64,000 nt of DNA, from the NCBI RefSeq assembly GCF_011207455.1, contig NZ_CP048877.1, positions 1,418,576-1,482,575 on the forward strand, given 5' to 3'. This document shows positions 26,108 through 34,364 of the stretch, piece after piece. Under the pieces are notes generated by a model. That model made no database searches. It was given only the letters and a program-made list of their open reading frames with translations, and was not told the DNA's origin. How positions within the stretch are numbered: the stretch's first letter is position 1; every line of letters begins with the position of its first letter. The stretch comes from Thermosulfuriphilus ammonigenes (GTDB lineage: Bacteria > Desulfobacterota > Thermodesulfobacteria > Thermodesulfobacteriales > ST65). The position numbers were made by a program, and so were the translations under genes.

Positions 26108-26974
26108 ATGTGGTGGAAAAGACTTTTAGCCCTAGGGGTGGCTGTCTTCTTAAGCCTTCCTGTGATCGGATTGGCTACAGAGAAAGACAAAATTCTGGCC
26201 CGGGTAGGGCCTTATCAGCTTACTGAAGCCCAGCTTAATGCTCAGGTGGCGGAGATGCCGGCCCAGATCCAGGTCCTCTTGGCCCATCAACCAGAGCTAA
26301 AAAAGGAACTGGTAAATCGTTGGGTAGAGATCTCCCTTCTCTCGCTTGAGGCCGAAAAAGAAGGCCTAAACGAGGACCCTCTGATCAAGGCCCGAATTCA
26401 GCAGGCTCGTTCGGCTATTTTGGCCCAAGAGCTCATTCGACGACAGATCATAGACAAGACCGAGATCAATGATGCCGAAGCCCGGAAATACTACCAAGAG
26501 AATAAGGCCCAGTTTAGTCAGCCAGAAAGGATAAAGGCGAGACACATCCTTATTGCCGTTGAAGATCCAGCCAGTGCAGATTCCAAAAAAGCCGCCCGGG
26601 AGAAGGCGGAAAAGATCCTGGCTCGAGTTCGGGCCGGAGAAGACTTTGCCGAATTGGCAAAGAAGTATTCCGATGATCCAGGTAGCCGAGAAAAGGGTGG
26701 AGACCTGGGCTTTTTTAGCCGTGGCCAGATGATCGAACCCTTTGAGAAAGCCGCCTTTTCTTTAAAGGTCGGTGAGATATCTGGCCTGGTGGAGAGCCCT
26801 TTTGGTTACCACATCATTAAAGTAGAAGAGCGCCAACCGGCCCAAACAACCCCTTATGAGAAGGTCAAAGAGCAAGTCAGGGAAAAGGCCCTTGAGGCCA
26901 AAAGGGAGTCGGTCCTGGAGGCCTATCTTCAGCAGTTACGTAAAAAATATCCGGTAAGTACTTATCTGAAATAA
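26108..26974 (+). CDS. Periplasmic peptidyl-prolyl isomerase, SurA/PpiC type
   Basis: A 288-residue chaperone-isomerase. Signal peptide at residues 1-23 (RLLALGVAVFLSLPVIGLA), SurA-like N-domain to about 140, then a parvulin domain with IKARHILIAVED, FAELAKKYSDDPGS and GGDLGFFSRGQM, ending SPFGYHIIKVEER. AAGGAGG ten bases before ATG 26108 sets the start (TTG 26102 is also possible). It likely assists folding of outer-membrane proteins; no SurA C-terminal second parvulin domain. It sits in a run of plus-strand genes leading to degP. Confidence 0.9.
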   Translation: MWWKRLLALGVAVFLSLPVIGLATEKDKILARVGPYQLTEAQLNAQVAEMPAQIQVLLAHQPELKKELVNRWVEISLLSLEAEKEGLNEDPLIKARIQQARSAILAQELIRRQIIDKTEINDAEARKYYQENKAQFSQPERIKARHILIAVEDPASADSKKAAREKAEKILARVRAGEDFAELAKKYSDDPGSREKGGDLGFFSRGQMIEPFEKAAFSLKVGEISGLVESPFGYHIIKVEERQPAQTTPYEKVKEQVREKALEAKRESVLEAYLQQLRKKYPVSTYLK

Positions 26975-26980
26975 GGCGCC

Positions 26981-27385
26981 ATGGGCTGGCTTTTCCCCTG
27001 CATGCTGACCCTTCTTCTCTGGGGCCTGTGGGGGTTCTGCTATAAGCTCTCGGTAGAAAGGCTCCCGGCCACTGTGGTCCTTCTGATGGCCAGTGTGGGA
27101 GGTCTTGTGGTGGCCGGGGCACTTTTCGCTACCACTTCTCAAAGGCTGGTCCTATCTCCTTACCTGATGCTGGCCTTTGTCGCCGGCCTGATTGGTAATT
27201 TGGGGACTTTCTTTTTTATAAAGGCCCTAGAGAGCCAGAAGCTTTCCATTGTTGTCCCTCTTACAGCCCTTTATCCTTTGGTTAGTCTTGTCCTGGCGGC
27301 CATATTCATGGGAGAAAGGCTTCAACTCAGACACTGGCTGGGAGCGATTTTGGCCACTTTTGCGGGGGCCTTACTGGTTTTTTAG
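26981..27385 (+). CDS. EamA/DMT-family small membrane protein (four helices)
   Basis: A 134-residue integral membrane protein with four predicted helices (WLFPCMLTLLLWGLWGFCYK, ATVVLLMASVGGLVVAGALF, LMLAFVAGLIGNLGTFFFIK, and the last two joined as VVPLTALYPLVSLVLAAIF and LGAILATFAGALLVF). It matches half of an EamA transporter and so would have to dimerise. Substrate unknown. It starts six bases after the isomerase gene and its stop directly abuts the next GTG. Confidence 0.82.
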   Translation: MGWLFPCMLTLLLWGLWGFCYKLSVERLPATVVLLMASVGGLVVAGALFATTSQRLVLSPYLMLAFVAGLIGNLGTFFFIKALESQKLSIVVPLTALYPLVSLVLAAIFMGERLQLRHWLGAILATFAGALLVF

Positions 27386-28141
27386 GTGCTTTATCGGAGC
27401 TTTATTCATCTTCCTCGGGTGGGAGAGGCTCGGGAGCGGGCCCTGTGGGAGCAAGGTGTCTTAAGCTGGGCCCATCTTCTGGCAGCCAGAAGACTGAGGG
27501 GTTTTTCTCCAGAAGAGCTTTCGCTTTTTCGCCGGATTTTGTTGCGTTGTCTGGATCGCTTCCATGATCCGCACTTCTGGATTCGCTGTCTTCCACGACG
27601 TCATCTCTGGCGCCTCATGCCGCATTTTTCCGGAACTACTGTTTACCTGGATATAGAGACCACGGGTCTTTCGTTTAAAGAGAGCCATATTACCGTAGTT
27701 GGTCTTTACGATGGCCAGAAATACCAGGCCTTTGTTAGGGGGCAAAACCTTGAGGAGGTGCCGAAGATCCTTCCCCGATATCAACAAATAATTACCTTTG
27801 GAGGAAGCCGCTTTGACCTCCCTTTTCTGAAGGTTTGCTTTCCTGAGATTCGTCTTCCTCCTCTCCATCATGATCTCTATTATCTGTTTCGTCGCCTGGG
27901 ACTTAGGGGAGGCCTTAAGCGTATTGAAGTTGAGTTAGGGCTTGTCCGTCCCCAAGAGATTGCCCGACTTGATGGCTTGGCCGCTGTCCGGCTTTGGTTC
28001 CGGGCTCGTTTGGGAGACCAAAAGGCCCTGGAGACCCTTTTGGCCTATAACCAGGCCGATGTAATTAACTTGGTCACCTTGGCTCAAATTGCTTGGCAGA
28101 GGCTTTGGGACCAGCTTGACACCCCGTGGGGCCAGCCTTAG
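27386..28141 (+). CDS. YprB-like ribonuclease H-fold exonuclease
   Basis: A 251-residue DnaQ-like nuclease. The first acidic motif is VYLDIETTGLS; the second region reads ITFGGSRFDLPFL; then HHDLYYLFRRLGLRGGLK and the last acidic motif YNQADVINLVTLA. This order matches the YprB family (ribonuclease H-like, exonuclease fold). GTG start right after the stop of the EamA gene. Natural substrate unknown; DNA or RNA trimming is likely from the fold. Confidence 0.85.
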   Translation: MLYRSFIHLPRVGEARERALWEQGVLSWAHLLAARRLRGFSPEELSLFRRILLRCLDRFHDPHFWIRCLPRRHLWRLMPHFSGTTVYLDIETTGLSFKESHITVVGLYDGQKYQAFVRGQNLEEVPKILPRYQQIITFGGSRFDLPFLKVCFPEIRLPPLHHDLYYLFRRLGLRGGLKRIEVELGLVRPQEIARLDGLAAVRLWFRARLGDQKALETLLAYNQADVINLVTLAQIAWQRLWDQLDTPWGQP

Positions 28142-28211
28142 GGTTGGCTCGGAACCTTTCTGGCTGATGCTTTTCCCTCAAGCCAGTAATTCTCTTCAAG
28201 GAGGTTTGGCC

Positions 28212-29240
28212 GTGATGAAGACCCAAGAAGTCTTTCGAGAGATAAGTCCAGCCGACCGGGAGACGGCCCGTCAGTATATCCGCCGACTTCAGGACCGTTT
28301 GGAAAAACTTACTCGGCACATTGATCCAGACCTGAAGCTCCTTCGGGTAGTGGTGGAAGGGATGGAGAAAAAGAAATCCTACTATGTGCACCTTACCCTT
28401 TCTCTTCCGTGGGGAGTAATTAGTGCCCGGGGAGAACACAAGCTTTTAAAGAGTGCCTTCAAGATGGCCCGGGAGCGGTTAGAAAGAGAGTATTCCGAAA
28501 CCATGGCCCGTTTGCGGGGAGAGGCTGTTTACAAGCGGAAAAGACGCTACTATCAAGAGCTCGCCTCGGCCATGCCGGAGCTGGCTGCTGATCGGCAAGC
28601 TGGCCTGAGAGAGCGCTTTGAGGATCGTCTAAAACCCCTTCTGCGCAATCTCTACCGAATTGCCCGGCGGGAGATTGTTTTCTACCAACTTACTGGAGAC
28701 CTTCCTCCTGGGGCTTTGAGCCCGGCTGATGTTGTCGATGAGGTGGTTCTCTGGGCTTATGAAAACTATGATCAACTGGCCGGGGAGCCTTCTTTGCCCA
28801 TGGCCCTTCATCGTAAAATGATGGAGATATTGCGACGAGAGCTGGCCAGATACCGGGCTGAAAGGGTCTCTATTGAGGAGGAGCTTCCCCTTGACCATAT
28901 ACGTTTTCGCCTTAAGGAGGATGTTGACAGCCCTTATTATGAGGGGGAACTTTTGCGCTGGGAGGATGTCTTGCCCTCTGACGTAATTGTTGAACCAGAA
29001 GAAGCCCTGAGTGCTGAGGAACTGAGTAACCTGATCATGCAGGAGCTCTCCCACCTTCCGGAAGAGAAACGTCAGGCCTTTGTCTGGCATGTCATTGATG
29101 GCTACGATATCATGGAGGTGGCCAAGTTGCTTGGTTCAAGCGAGGAAGAGGTCTCCCGCTGGGTAAAGGAGGTTCAAGAGACCCTTAAGCAGCGTTGGCT
29201 GGTAGCCCATCCCAAGGCTACAGAGGAAGGAGGAAAATAA
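28212..29240 (+). CDS. HPF/RaiA-like domain fused to a sigma-70-like regulator
   Basis: About 341 residues. Residues 18-105 look like the ribosome hibernation factor fold (RLQDRLEKLTRHID, then KSYYVHLTLSLP, GEHKLLKSAFKMARERLERE). Residues 140-215 resemble sigma region 2 (RNLYRIARREI, ADVVDEVVLWAYENY). Residues 265-328 resemble sigma region 4, with LSHLPEEKRQAFVWHVIDGY and the helix-turn-helix IMEVAKLLGSSEEEVSRWVK. AAGGAGG precedes GTG 28212 and ATG 28215. Its TAA overlaps the degP ATG. The role may be to link translation state to transcription; this is inference. Domain calls are by eye and need profile searches. Confidence 0.75.
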   Translation: MMKTQEVFREISPADRETARQYIRRLQDRLEKLTRHIDPDLKLLRVVVEGMEKKKSYYVHLTLSLPWGVISARGEHKLLKSAFKMARERLEREYSETMARLRGEAVYKRKRRYYQELASAMPELAADRQAGLRERFEDRLKPLLRNLYRIARREIVFYQLTGDLPPGALSPADVVDEVVLWAYENYDQLAGEPSLPMALHRKMMEILRRELARYRAERVSIEEELPLDHIRFRLKEDVDSPYYEGELLRWEDVLPSDVIVEPEEALSAEELSNLIMQELSHLPEEKRQAFVWHVIDGYDIMEVAKLLGSSEEEVSRWVKEVQETLKQRWLVAHPKATEEGGK

Positions 29241-30721
29241 TGAGATTGAAGGTCCTTGGGTCCATAAGAGGAATAGTCCTTGCTTTGAGTTTGCTGATCT
29301 CATTTTGGCCTGTTTCCGGACAGGCGCTTACCCTTCCGGGGCTGGAGAGGGGGCAAGCGGAGGCCAGCCCCGAAGATGTCAAGGTGTTGCAACGCATCTC
29401 CCGGGCCTTTGCGGCCATTGTCCACAAGGCGGCTCCGGCAGTGGTCTTTGTCCAGGTAGAAAGGGTGGTTGTCCAAAGGGGGCCGGCCTTTGGCCCTGAG
29501 CCCTTTCCCTTTGAAGATCCTTTCCGTTTTTTTGGGCCAGATTTCTTTGAACGTTTTTTTGGCCAGCGTTTTCCTCGGAAGTTTCGCCAAATGGGGGCCG
29601 GATCGGGTTTTATCGTCAGCCCTGACGGCTATATCCTCACCAATAACCACGTGGTAGGCAAGGCTGACAAAATTATCGTCAAGCTAGCCGATGGGCGCCA
29701 GTTTCGGGCCAAGGTGGTGGGGACAGATCCCCAATCCGATATCGCGGTTATTAAAATTGACGCCAAAGACCTTCCTGTTCTTCCCCTCGGAGATTCGGAC
29801 AAAATCGAAGTAGGGGAATGGGTTCTGGCTATTGGTAACCCCTTTGGCCTCACCCAGACGGTGACAGTGGGGATCGTCAGCGCAAAAGGCCGAAGCGGTA
29901 TAGGGATTACGGACTATGAAGACTTTATTCAGACCGATGCCGCGATCAACCCCGGCAACTCTGGTGGTCCTTTGGTCAATCTTCGGGGCGAGGCCATCGG
30001 GATAAACACGGCCATCTTTTCCCGTAGTGGCGGCTACATGGGGATCGGCTTTGCCATCCCGGCTAATATGGCCAAGGTGATCATGAACCAGCTGATCAAG
30101 ACGGGAAAGGTGACTCGTGGCTGGCTGGGAGTGGTTATCCAGGATCTTACCGAAGATTTGGCCCGGTCTTTTGGGCTAAAGGAGCCAGAAGGGGCCTTGG
30201 TAACCGAGGTGGCCCGAAACTCCCCCGCCGCCAAGGCCGGTCTTCGTCAGGGGGACGTGATCATCGCCTACAACGGGCGTACGGTAAAAAACGTAGCCGA
30301 TTTGCGAAATCAGGTAGCCCTTACTGCTCCGGGCACCAAAGTCAAATTGACCATTATCCGCGATGGTCGCCGGCGAACCTTAATGGTAACTATTGGCGAA
30401 CAACCCAAGACCTTTGGTTTCCCCTCTCGAAACGAACTCTTGGAAAAACTGGGTTTCTCAGTCCGCAACCTGACCCCGGATCTGGCCAAAGAACTTGGTT
30501 ACAAGCCTGGTCAGGGGGTAGTGGTTGATGAGGTTGTTCCCGGCTCCCCGGCGGCTATGGCCGGTATTCGCCCCGGGTATCTCATCGAGGAGGTTAATCG
30601 CCGTCGGGTTCGTAACCTGAAGGAGTTTCTGGAGGCCCTTGCAGCTGGGAGTCCGAACCAGGTCCTTCTTCTAGTGAGGGATCATGGCTACAGTCGTTAC
30701 GTCATTCTGAGGTTAGAATAA
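29240..30721 (+). CDS. degP: Periplasmic serine protease Do/DegP family
   Basis: Protease-chaperone of the envelope, 493 residues. A signal peptide ends near residue 35 (LALSLLISFWPVSGQA). The trypsin-like triad is His137 (NNHVV), Asp167 (SDIAVI) and Ser241 (GNSGGP). Two PDZ domains follow (about 285-375 and 400-490, for example GVVVDEVVPGSPAAMAGIRP). Start is the ATG overlapping the TAA of the HPF/sigma gene; the upstream frame is rejected. A strong terminator follows directly. Two PDZ domains match DegP/DegQ rather than DegS. Confidence 0.95.
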   Translation: MRLKVLGSIRGIVLALSLLISFWPVSGQALTLPGLERGQAEASPEDVKVLQRISRAFAAIVHKAAPAVVFVQVERVVVQRGPAFGPEPFPFEDPFRFFGPDFFERFFGQRFPRKFRQMGAGSGFIVSPDGYILTNNHVVGKADKIIVKLADGRQFRAKVVGTDPQSDIAVIKIDAKDLPVLPLGDSDKIEVGEWVLAIGNPFGLTQTVTVGIVSAKGRSGIGITDYEDFIQTDAAINPGNSGGPLVNLRGEAIGINTAIFSRSGGYMGIGFAIPANMAKVIMNQLIKTGKVTRGWLGVVIQDLTEDLARSFGLKEPEGALVTEVARNSPAAKAGLRQGDVIIAYNGRTVKNVADLRNQVALTAPGTKVKLTIIRDGRRRTLMVTIGEQPKTFGFPSRNELLEKLGFSVRNLTPDLAKELGYKPGQGVVVDEVVPGSPAAMAGIRPGYLIEEVNRRRVRNLKEFLEALAAGSPNQVLLLVRDHGYSRYVILRLE

Positions 30722-30726
30722 TTAAA

Positions 30727-30755
30727 GGGGAGCCAGAGGCTCCCCTTCTTTTTCT
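30727..30755 (+). terminator. Intrinsic terminator after degP
   Basis: GGGGAGCC (30727-30734) and GGCTCCCC (30738-30745) form an 8-bp stem with an AGA loop, followed by TTCTTTTTCT. It ends the long plus-strand operon that starts at or before 24335. Confidence 0.9.
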
Positions 30756-30772
30756 TGCCGTGGCGCCGGTTT

Positions 30773-30786
30773 CTATTTAGAAATAG
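30773..30786 (+). repeat. Small inverted repeat before the ftsH ribosome site
   Basis: CTATTT and AAATAG are perfect 6-bp arms around AG, ending three bases before the AAGGAG ribosome site of ftsH. It could be an operator or part of the leader; nothing more is visible. Confidence 0.3.
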
Positions 30787-30799
30787 CCAAGGAGTTTTT

Positions 30800-32653
30800 A
30801 TGAAGGTTAAAGAAAACTGGCGCCGCTATCTTCCTTGGATCTGGCCGGGATTCCTCCTTTTGATCTTGGCGTCTTTTTATCTTTTCCCTTACCACCAGCG
30901 GGAGTTATTAGCCTATAGTGAGTTTAAAGAGCTTCTTCGCCAGGGCTTGGTGGACAACCTGGTCATCTCCAGAGACATCATTGAAGGGGATCTCAAACCT
31001 CAAGCTATAGCTGTCCTCAATCAGTTGCGGAAAAATCCGGTCAAGAAGGATGTTCGCACCTTCCGGACTATTCGTCTGGACGACCCGGATCTTCTCCCTC
31101 TCTTGGAGAAAAAAGGGATTCGCTATGAGGCCCGGCCGGAGGTTACCTGGCTTACCAGCCTCCTTTCCTGGCTAATTCCTCTAGCGCTTTTCTTTGTAAT
31201 CTGGATCTATTTTCTTAAGAGAATTGGCGGCGGTCCTCCAGGAGGGCTTACCGCTATCGGTAAGAGCAAGGCCAAGATCTACATTGAAAATGAAATTGAC
31301 ATCACCTTTGCTGATGTGGCCGGGGTGGATGAGGCGGTAGAGGAACTCAAAGAGATTATCGATTTTCTGAAGAACCCCCAGAAGTTCACCGCCCTTGGAG
31401 GCAAGATTCCCAAGGGTGTTCTTCTGGTTGGGCCCCCGGGGACGGGCAAAACCCTTCTGGCCAAAGCCGTGGCCGGGGAAGCCCGGGTTCCCTTCCTCTC
31501 CCTTTCGGGTTCCTCTTTTGTGGAGATGTTTGTCGGGGTGGGGGCGGCCCGGGTGCGAGACCTGTTCGCCACGGCCGAAGCCAAAGCCCCTTGTATTATC
31601 TTCATTGACGAGATCGACGCCCTGGGTAAGGCCCGGGGAGTTTCTCCTCTTGCTGGAGTGGATGAAAGGGAACAGACCCTTACCCAGCTTTTGACAGAGA
31701 TGGACGGCTTTGACACCAAAAAGGGGGTTATTATCATCGCCGCCACCAATCGTCCGGAGATTCTGGATCCGGCCCTTCTGAGGCCGGGGCGCTTTGATCG
31801 TCACATTGTGGTTGATCGTCCAGATTTAAGAGGACGGGAGGCTATTCTTAAGGTCCACACCCGGCGGGTCAAACTGGCCCCCGACGTAGATCTTCATGTT
31901 ATTGCCGCCCGCACGCCAGGTATGGTGGGGGCAGATCTAGCCAATATTGTCAACGAAGCTGCCCTCTTGGCGGCTCGGCGAGGGAAATCAGCCGTTACCA
32001 TGGAGGAATTCGAGGAGGCCATCGATCGGGTTATTGCCGGCCTGGAGAAAAAGAATCGCTATATTACCCGCAAGGAAAAGGAGATTATTGCCTATCACGA
32101 ATCCGGCCACGCCTTGGTGGCGGCCTCTGTTCCTCATGCCGATCCAGTCCATAGGGTCTCGATAATTCCTCGAGGTGTAGCGGCCCTGGGATACACCCTC
32201 CAGCTTCCCACCGAAGACCGTTATCTTATGACCAAGTCCGAACTACTGGATCGATTGACGGTGCTTCTTGGAGGTCGGGCGGCAGAGGAACTTATCTTCG
32301 GTGAGGCCTCTACCGGAGCCCAAAATGATCTGGAAAAGGCTACGGCTATCGCTCGCTCTATGATCATGGAGTACGGAATGAGTGATAGGCTGGGGCCCCA
32401 GAGTTTTCGGGAAAGACAGGCCCTTTTCCTTCCTGTTATCACTCAAGAAAGCAAACATTACAGCGAGGCCACGGCCCGGGAGATAGATACCGAGGTGCAG
32501 AACATTATTCTCCATTGTTATCAGCGGGCACAGGATATCCTGCTTAAAAATAGGGATCGACTGGAGGCTTTGGCCCAACATCTTTTAGAAAAAGAGATCC
32601 TTGAAGGTGATGACCTAAAGGCCTTTCTGGGAGAGAAAGTCGGTGATTTTTAA
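30800..32653 (+). CDS. ftsH: ATP-dependent zinc metalloprotease FtsH
   Basis: Membrane-bound AAA protease for quality control, 617 residues from ATG 30800 (AAGGAG upstream). The N-terminal helix [16 protein letters not shown], a short periplasmic domain, and the second helix [16 protein letters not shown] are seen. The AAA core has [17 protein letters not shown] and the arginine-finger region RPGRFDRH. The zinc site is HESGH with His433. C-terminal part intact. The longer frame to 30755 overlaps the degP terminator. The 3' end overlaps the next gene by 11 bases. Confidence 0.97.
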   Translation: MKVKENWRRYLPWIWPGFLLLILASFYLFPYHQRELLAYSEFKELLRQGLVDNLVISRDIIEGDLKPQAIAVLNQLRKNPVKKDVRTFRTIRLDDPDLLPLLEKKGIRYEARPEVTWLTSLLSWLIPLALFFVIWIYFLKRIGGGPPGGLTAIGKSKAKIYIENEIDITFADVAGVDEAVEELKEIIDFLKNPQKFTALGGKIPKGVLLVGPPGTGKTLLAKAVAGEARVPFLSLSGSSFVEMFVGVGAARVRDLFATAEAKAPCIIFIDEIDALGKARGVSPLAGVDEREQTLTQLLTEMDGFDTKKGVIIIAATNRPEILDPALLRPGRFDRHIVVDRPDLRGREAILKVHTRRVKLAPDVDLHVIAARTPGMVGADLANIVNEAALLAARRGKSAVTMEEFEEAIDRVIAGLEKKNRYITRKEKEIIAYHESGHALVAASVPHADPVHRVSIIPRGVAALGYTLQLPTEDRYLMTKSELLDRLTVLLGGRAAEELIFGEASTGAQNDLEKATAIARSMIMEYGMSDRLGPQSFRERQALFLPVITQESKHYSEATAREIDTEVQNIILHCYQRAQDILLKNRDRLEALAQHLLEKEILEGDDLKAFLGEKVGDF

Positions 32654-33311
32654 TCCCTTTGCCCTGATCTTCTTCCTCTTTTTTCTGATCCTCCTTCTCT
32701 TTCTTTTCGCCTTTATCCATATTGGCCTTATCACCGTAGCCTTTGAGAAGCTCGGACTTTCCCCTTTTCAGATCTGGGCCTATCTTTTTCTCTCCCTTCT
32801 TGGTTCAAGTATCAATATTCCCCTTAGAAAGGTCCGGACCATGACCTTCCAGCCTCCCGGGGAGATCGTTTTCTTCGGAATTCGATATCGTATTCCTCCC
32901 CGAATGGAGGAACGAACGACAGTCATCGCTGTAAACGTCGGTGGCTGTTTGATACCCGTCCTTTTGTCCCTTTACCTGACAGTTAAATTGGGAATGCTGG
33001 GGACAGTCTTTTTAGGAACGATTGTCGTGGCCCTGGTGGTTTATTTTTTGGCTCGTCCTGTTCCTGGCTTGGGTATTGCTATTCCGATCTTTATCCCTCC
33101 CATTTTGGCCGCCTTGGTGGGGCTGATTCTTTCTCCTGAACATTCAGCAGCCCTTGCTTATGCCGCTGGCTCACTTGGGACCCTTCTCGGGGCCGATATT
33201 TTTCATCTTCGTGATATTCCCCGGTTGGGGGCCCCGGTGGCCTCTATCGGCGGGGCAGGAACCTTCGACGGAATCTTCCTTACCGGAATAATTGCTGTCC
33301 TTATTGCTTAG
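32643..33311 (+). CDS. DUF1614 family membrane protein
   Basis: A 222-residue integral membrane protein with about six hydrophobic helices. The stretch GSSINIPLRKVRTM and IPPRMEERTTVIAVNVGGCL followed by IPVLLSLYLTVKL match the DUF1614 family, found in archaea and anaerobic bacteria. GTG start inside the end of ftsH (11-base overlap), so translation is probably coupled. Function unknown; it may work with FtsH, but only the overlap suggests that. It converges with the HD-GYP gene with an 11-base overlap. Confidence 0.82.
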   Translation: MIFNPFALIFFLFFLILLLFLFAFIHIGLITVAFEKLGLSPFQIWAYLFLSLLGSSINIPLRKVRTMTFQPPGEIVFFGIRYRIPPRMEERTTVIAVNVGGCLIPVLLSLYLTVKLGMLGTVFLGTIVVALVVYFLARPVPGLGIAIPIFIPPILAALVGLILSPEHSAALAYAAGSLGTLLGADIFHLRDIPRLGAPVASIGGAGTFDGIFLTGIIAVLIA

Positions 33312-34299
33312 GGACTTCTCCTCGGAGAACCTTTTGAGAGGCCTGTGCAATGTGTTGACAAAAGGCCTTAAGGAGGTGGTGATCCAGTTGCCCGCCCATT
33401 TCGTGGCACATACATTCGAGGGCCTTTGAGGCCCGATGGGGCCCCTTATAGGGGCGCCTTGAAGTAAGGGCATCAAAGATATCGGCTAAGGTTACTAGAT
33501 GAACATAAACAGGTATCTCTTCTCCTTTTAATCCCTTGGGGTAACCGCTTCCATCGATCTTTTCATGGTGGTAAAGGACAATCTCTTTGGTAATAGAGGG
33601 TAAAGGGCCGCTTTTACGGATGGGAATAAGGCCCTTTTCCGGATGGGTTTTGATAAGTTCGAATTCTTCTTTGGTGAGGGCTGCAGGCTTGTCTAAAATA
33701 GACAAGGGAATCAAAGCCTTGCCTAGATCATGGAGAAGAGCTCCCTCACCAATGGCCTCAAGCTCTTGGCCTCGGAACCCTAAACTTAAGGCAAAGGTTA
33801 CGGCCAGGGAACAGACGTTTACGGAGTGGGTGTAGGTGGTGTAGTGATGTTCCATGAGAAGGAGGAGGTTGGCCAGACTTATTTCTTCCTTGAGCAGTCG
33901 GACAACCTCACCTTTAGCGAACTCTCGACACATCTTGATAGTTTCTTCTTTGGGCTCTCTGAAGGCCTCCTTTAAGACCAGATTGGCGCAACGATAGAGG
34001 AGAACGGCCTTTTCTGAGGTGGGGATATCCCTGTGGAGACGTTCTCTGGTTTGCCTGACTACGTAAGCCAGCTGTTTCTGACGGTCCTGACGGCGGATGA
34101 AAAGATTTTTGACGCCACTTTTTCGGAGGCGATCCAGGTCTTTCTGGGAGAAGCTCTCTCCACTGGCTTTGTAGAGGACAAACCTTTTTCCTTCTTTGTC
34201 GGTGGCCAGATAGATGGGGAAATCAGCATCTTTCCCCAAGAAGAAGAAATCCAAAGGGACGGCTTCAAATTCTTTCTTTTCGACGGCCAGATTCCCCAT
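33301..34299 (-). CDS. HD-GYP domain c-di-GMP phosphodiesterase-like protein
   Basis: A 332-residue cytoplasmic protein. Residues 1-130 are an uncharacterised N-terminal domain of the DUF3391-like kind; residues 145-310 are HD-GYP, with YTHSVNVCSLAV, LLHDLGKALIPL, HPEKG, HHEKIDGSGYP and DIFDALTSRRPY. All metal-binding motifs are present, so hydrolysis of c-di-GMP is likely. A perfect 24-base palindrome (11-bp arms) lies upstream at 34321-34344. It is 65 bases downstream of glk, so it has its own promoter or is read through. Confidence 0.92.
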   Translation of the reverse strand: MGNLAVEKKEFEAVPLDFFFLGKDADFPIYLATDKEGKRFVLYKASGESFSQKDLDRLRKSGVKNLFIRRQDRQKQLAYVVRQTRERLHRDIPTSEKAVLLYRCANLVLKEAFREPKEETIKMCREFAKGEVVRLLKEEISLANLLLLMEHHYTTYTHSVNVCSLAVTFALSLGFRGQELEAIGEGALLHDLGKALIPLSILDKPAALTKEEFELIKTHPEKGLIPIRKSGPLPSITKEIVLYHHEKIDGSGYPKGLKGEEIPVYVHLVTLADIFDALTSRRPYKGPHRASKALECMCHEMGGQLDHHLLKAFCQHIAQASQKVLRGEVPKQ

Positions 34300-34320
34300 G
34301 CTTTTAATTTTTTCGGTAAG

Positions 34321-34344
34321 ATCAACTTTAAGTTTAAAGTTGAT
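34321..34344. promoter_or_regulatory. 24-base palindrome upstream of the HD-GYP gene
   Basis: The arms ATCAACTTTAA (34321-34331) and TTAAAGTTGAT (34334-34344) are perfect, with GT between. It starts 22 bases before the HD-GYP start codon (34299), inside the 65-base gap to glk. Position and AT-richness favour an operator over a terminator, since no T-tract follows on the minus strand. Confidence 0.6.
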
Positions 34345-34364
34345 TTAAAGTGGGCTGGTTGGAC

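Noticed and set aside
30722-30799. tRNA or small gene between degP and ftsH
   Set aside because: The space is explained by an intrinsic terminator, a small inverted repeat and the ftsH ribosome site.
31181-31804. 207-codon minus-strand frame within ftsH
   Set aside because: Antisense of the conserved AAA domain; the composition is that of a reversed coding frame.
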